A DNA stretch of 7,763 nt. Origin: an uncultured Clostridia bacterium (lineage in GTDB: Bacteria; Bacillota; Clostridia; Oscillospirales; Ruminococcaceae). The position numbers and the translations under genes are program-made. The notes beneath the pieces were generated by a model. That model was not told the origin of the DNA, did not search any database, and worked only from the letters and a program-made list of their open reading frames with translations. The stretch covers positions 1-7,763 of the forward strand of contig CAMNDR010000033.1 in assembly GCA_946535685.1 (NCBI GenBank), read 5' to 3'. This document shows positions 5,171 to 7,763 of this stretch, piece by piece (the stretch's first letter is position 1; every line of letters starts with the position of its first letter).

Positions 5171-5200
5171 CTTATATGTTAGCCCGTACTAACATATAAG
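5171..5200 (+). promoter_or_regulatory. Perfect 12-bp inverted repeat before feoB, candidate metalloregulator operator
   Basis: CTTATATGTTAG (5171-5182) and CTAACATATAAG (5189-5200) are perfect inverted repeats around CCCGTA. The structure ends one base before the Shine-Dalgarno AAGGAG (5202-5207). The half-site GTTAG resembles that of DtxR/IdeR-type metal-dependent repressors, which often control iron uptake, but the 6-nt centre is wider than the classical operator. It lies roughly 70-100 nt downstream of the predicted start, so binding would act as a roadblock. Alternatively it folds in the mRNA as a stem directly beside the ribosome binding site. The inverted repeat is certain; the regulator is inferred. 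Confidence 0.55.
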
Positions 5201-5213
5201 GAAGGAGAACCAT

Positions 5214-7562
5214 ATGCAGACACTCAAGGATACACAGATCGGCACATCCGCACGGGTCGAATCGGTGGGCGGCGACGGAGCGCTCCGCCAGCACTTCCTC
5301 GACATGGGCATTATCCCCGGTACGGAGGTGACGGTCGTCAAGCTCGCACCGCTGGGCGACCCGATGGAGCTGCGGCTGCATGGCTATGAGCTCACACTGC
5401 GGCTGGAGGATGCGGCGCAGATCGAGGTGGAGCCTGTACAGGAAGGCAGACGCACGGAACCGAAAAAACACAAGCACCGCCCTACGGAGCACCCCGGTCT
5501 TGGCGAGGGCGGGCGCTTTCATGCAAAGGGTGACGGCAAGCCGCTGCCGGAAGGAACGACCATGCGCTTTGCACTCGTCGGCAACCAGAACAGCGGCAAG
5601 ACCACACTGTTCAACCGCCTGACAGGGTCGAAGCAGCATGTGGGCAATTTCCCCGGCGTGACGGTGGACCGCAAGGATGGCACGATCAAGGGGCACCCGG
5701 ATGCGGTCATCACCGACCTGCCCGGCATTTATTCCATGTCGCCCTACAGCAATGAGGAGATCGTATCCCGGAATTTTGTGCTGCAGGAAAAACCGCATGC
5801 CATCATCAATATCGTCGATGTCACGAACATCGAGCGCAATCTGTACCTGACCATGCAGCTTCTCGAAATGGACATCCCGATGGTCGTGGCACTGAACATG
5901 ATGGATGAGCTGACGGCAAACGGCGGCGGCATCGACGTCAACCGCATGGAGCGGCTGCTCGGCGTGCCGGTCGTGCCGATCTCTGCGGCGAAGAATGAGG
6001 GCATCGAGGAGCTGGTCGAGCATGCGATCCACATTGCCCATTACCAGGAATGCCCCGTGACGCAGGATTTCTGCGGGAAGAATGACAACGGCGGCGCTGT
6101 TCACCGCTGCATCCACGGCATCAGCCATCTGATCGAGGATCATGCGGAGCGCATCGGGCTGCCGCTGCGGTTTGCGGCGAGCAAGGTCATCGAGGGCGAT
6201 TCGCTCGTGATCGAGCAGCTTGCGCTCGATGAGAATGAGCAGGAGGCGATGGAGCATATTGTCGTGCAGATGGAGCGGGAACGGAACCTCGACCGCAGTG
6301 CTGCGATGGCGGATATGCGCTTTGCCTTCATCCAGAAGCTCTGTGCTGAGAGCGTCACCAAGCCCACGGAGAGCAGGGAACACATCCGGAGCAGACGGAT
6401 TGATGCGGTTCTGACCGGAAAATACACGGCGATCCCGATGTTCATTCTCATCATGTTTGCGGTCTCGTTCCTGACGTTCAATGTCATCGGCGCATGGCTG
6501 CAGGGGCTGTGTGAGATGGGCATTGAATGGCTGACGGGGGTCGTGGATACGGCGCTGACAAATGCGCATACGAATGATGTGATTCACAGCCTGATCATTG
6601 ACGGCATTTTCGCCGGCGTGGGCAGTGTGCTGAGCTTCCTGCCGATCATCGTGACGCTGTTCTTCTTCCTCTCACTGCTTGAGGACAGCGGCTATATCGC
6701 AAGAGTGGCGTTCTTTATGGACAAAATGCTGCGCAAACTCGGACTTTCCGGGCGGAGCATCGTGCCGCTGCTGATCGGCTTCGGCTGTTCGGTGCCGGCT
6801 GTCATGGCGACCAGGACGCTGTCATCTGACCGTGACCGGAAGATGACGATCCTGCTGACACCGTTTATGAGCTGCACGGCAAAAATGCCGATCTACGGTT
6901 TTTTTGTGCAGGCATTTTTCCCGCAGTATTCCGGACTGATCGTGGTGGCGCTGTACCTGCTGGGCATTCTGATGGGCATTGCGGCGGCGTGCCTGTACAA
7001 GAGGACGATCTTCAAGGGCGAAGCGGTGCCGTTTGTAATGGAGCTGCCGAATTACCGCCTGCCGAGCGCCGGGAATGTGGCGCAGCTTCTCTGGGAGAAG
7101 GCGAAGGATTTCCTGCAGCGGGCATTTTCCGTCATCCTCATTGCCACGGTCGTGATCTGGTTCCTGCAGAGCTTTGACCTGCGGCTGCATCTGACGGAAG
7201 ATCCGGAGCAGAGCATCCTGGCGATGGCGGCGGGGCTGTTTGTGCCGGTGATGAAGCCGGTCGGCCTTGGCGACTGGCGGATCCTGACGGCGCTGGTAAG
7301 CGGCTTTATGGCGAAGGAAAGCGTCGTTTCCACCCTTGAGGTGCTCTACAGCGGCGGCGTGGAGACCGTTATGTCCTCGCTGTCGGCGCTGGCGCTGCTG
7401 GTGTTCTCGCTGCTGTACACGCCCTGTGTGGCAGCGGTTGCGGCTGTGCGGCGTGAACTGGGCGGCAAGTGGGCCGTCATCGTGGTCGTATGGCAATGTG
7501 CGATCGCATGGGTCGCTGCACTGGCGGTCTTCTGGATCGGTACACTGATAGGGGTGAGCTGA
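5214..7562 (+). CDS. feoB: Ferrous iron transporter, FeoA-FeoB fusion
   Basis: This 782-residue inner-membrane protein imports Fe(II). Residues 1-75 form a FeoA-like SH3 domain (LRQHFLDMGIIPGTEV, 24-39). A polar Lys/His/Gly-rich linker (about 76-115) leads to the FeoB GTPase: G1 GNQNSGKTT (123-131), G2 around GVT (148-150), G3 DLPG (168-171), G4 NMMD (228-231, the usual FeoB variant of NKxD) and G5 SAA (257-259). The membrane part (about 404-780) holds the gate motif region LSFLPIIVTLFFFLSLLEDS (473-492), GFGCSVPA (522-529) with the conserved pore cysteine, LTPFMSCTAKMP (548-559), FMAKES (698-703) and YTPC (735-738). About eight or more hydrophobic segments are evident. ATG 5214 follows AAGGAG by 6 nt. 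No key residue is missing. It abuts a small Cys-rich gene, as is common for feoB in Firmicutes. Confidence 0.96.
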   Translation: MQTLKDTQIGTSARVESVGGDGALRQHFLDMGIIPGTEVTVVKLAPLGDPMELRLHGYELTLRLEDAAQIEVEPVQEGRRTEPKKHKHRPTEHPGLGEGGRFHAKGDGKPLPEGTTMRFALVGNQNSGKTTLFNRLTGSKQHVGNFPGVTVDRKDGTIKGHPDAVITDLPGIYSMSPYSNEEIVSRNFVLQEKPHAIINIVDVTNIERNLYLTMQLLEMDIPMVVALNMMDELTANGGGIDVNRMERLLGVPVVPISAAKNEGIEELVEHAIHIAHYQECPVTQDFCGKNDNGGAVHRCIHGISHLIEDHAERIGLPLRFAASKVIEGDSLVIEQLALDENEQEAMEHIVVQMERERNLDRSAAMADMRFAFIQKLCAESVTKPTESREHIRSRRIDAVLTGKYTAIPMFILIMFAVSFLTFNVIGAWLQGLCEMGIEWLTGVVDTALTNAHTNDVIHSLIIDGIFAGVGSVLSFLPIIVTLFFFLSLLEDSGYIARVAFFMDKMLRKLGLSGRSIVPLLIGFGCSVPAVMATRTLSSDRDRKMTILLTPFMSCTAKMPIYGFFVQAFFPQYSGLIVVALYLLGILMGIAAACLYKRTIFKGEAVPFVMELPNYRLPSAGNVAQLLWEKAKDFLQRAFSVILIATVVIWFLQSFDLRLHLTEDPEQSILAMAAGLFVPVMKPVGLGDWRILTALVSGFMAKESVVSTLEVLYSGGVETVMSSLSALALLVFSLLYTPCVAAVAAVRRELGGKWAVIVVVWQCAIAWVAALAVFWIGTLIGVS

Positions 7563-7709
7563 ATGGGAATCATTGACATTGTGCTGATCGTTCTGATCGC
7601 TGCGGCGATCGTCGGGGCAGTGCTCCTCATCCGCCGGAAGCGCAATAAAGGCGGCGGATGCTGCGGCGACTGCAGCGGCTGCAGCGGATGCTGCCAGCAT
7701 AAAAAGTGA
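7563..7709 (+). CDS. FeoB-associated Cys-rich membrane peptide
   Basis: This is a 48-codon gene whose ATG directly follows the feoB stop codon (TGA 7560-7562), with stop TGA 7707-7709. The Shine-Dalgarno GGGGTGAG (7551-7558) lies within the last feoB codons. The product has an N-terminal hydrophobic helix (about residues 3-23), a basic stop-transfer RRKR (24-27), and a Gly/Cys-rich tail with six cysteines (33, 34, 37, 40, 43, 44) arranged CCxxCxxCxxCC. It ends in Gln-His-Lys-Lys. This is the layout of the FeoB-associated Cys-rich membrane protein family found next to feoB in many Firmicutes. By the positive-inside rule the Cys tail should face the cytoplasm, where it might bind iron leaving the FeoB pore or a cofactor. 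That role is inferred; the family is not well characterised. Confidence 0.85.
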   Translation: MGIIDIVLIVLIAAAIVGAVLLIRRKRNKGGGCCGDCSGCSGCCQHKK

Positions 7710-7733
7710 TCTGTAAGGCAACACCGCACATAG

Positions 7734-7763
7734 CTGGTGGTGCAGATGCGCAGCCAGATTTTT
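7734..7763 (+). terminator. Probable intrinsic terminator of the feo operon
   Basis: CTGGTGGTGC (7734-7743) and GCGCAGCCAG (7748-7757) can form a 10-position stem with two G-T wobbles and one G-A mismatch, around an AGAT tetraloop, followed by ATTTTT to the window edge. It lies 24 bases after the Cys-rich gene. The T-run may continue outside the window. It could instead be part of a longer intergenic repeat starting near 7717. Confidence 0.55.

Noticed and set aside
5172..6587. 471-codon open frame on the - strand opposite feoB
   Set aside because: Antisense shadow of the feoA-feoB coding sequence, with His/Arg/Asp-rich composition and no recognisable domain.
6822..7724. 300-codon open frame on the - strand over the end of feoB and the Cys-rich gene
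   Set aside because: Low-complexity Ala/His/Arg/Gln shadow; the + strand genes explain the sequence.

Overview
The window looks like chromosomal DNA of a moderately high-GC Clostridia-type Firmicute, plausibly an Oscillospiraceae or Ruminococcus-like gut anaerobe. The evidence is the conserved Gram-positive block darA-holB-ricT, strong AGGAGG-type ribosome binding sites, sigma-A promoters with extended -10 elements, a FeoA-FeoB fusion followed by a FeoB-associated Cys-rich peptide, and GC-rich palindromic intergenic repeats. All recognised genes are on the + strand. No phage, CRISPR, toxin-antitoxin, tRNA or rRNA gene is visible.

Layout: (1) 1-384, the 3' end of a calcineurin-like metallophosphoesterase. 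(2) 385-2655, a promoter with a hairpin at the predicted 5' end, then darA (PII-like cyclic-di-AMP receptor), holB (clamp-loader delta') and ricT (Fe-S protein of the RNase Y-associated Ric complex), tightly packed and probably one operon. (3) 2656-2921, a regulatory spacer. It holds two consensus extended sigma-A promoters with an intrinsic terminator between them: the first would make an RNA of about 60 nt, the second drives glmS. (4) 2922-4760, glmS. (5) 4761-5213, non-coding DNA. It contains two 75-78 bp copies of a palindromic repeat around a string of GC-rich stem-loops, followed by the feoB promoter and a perfect 12-bp inverted repeat next to the feoB ribosome binding site. (6) 5214-7709, a fused feoA-feoB gene abutting a 48-codon Cys-rich membrane peptide gene. 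(7) 7710-7763, a probable terminator at the right edge.

The genes are mostly housekeeping: second-messenger sensing, replication and RNA maturation in one unit, the first committed step of amino-sugar and cell-wall precursor synthesis, and ferrous iron uptake. No new multi-gene system is evident. The most interesting signals are non-coding. The putative short RNA upstream of glmS contains nine nucleotides exactly complementary to the bases just before the glmS start codon. The iron-uptake gene carries a long perfect inverted repeat in its leader. The intergenic repeat mosaic is also worth a family-level look.
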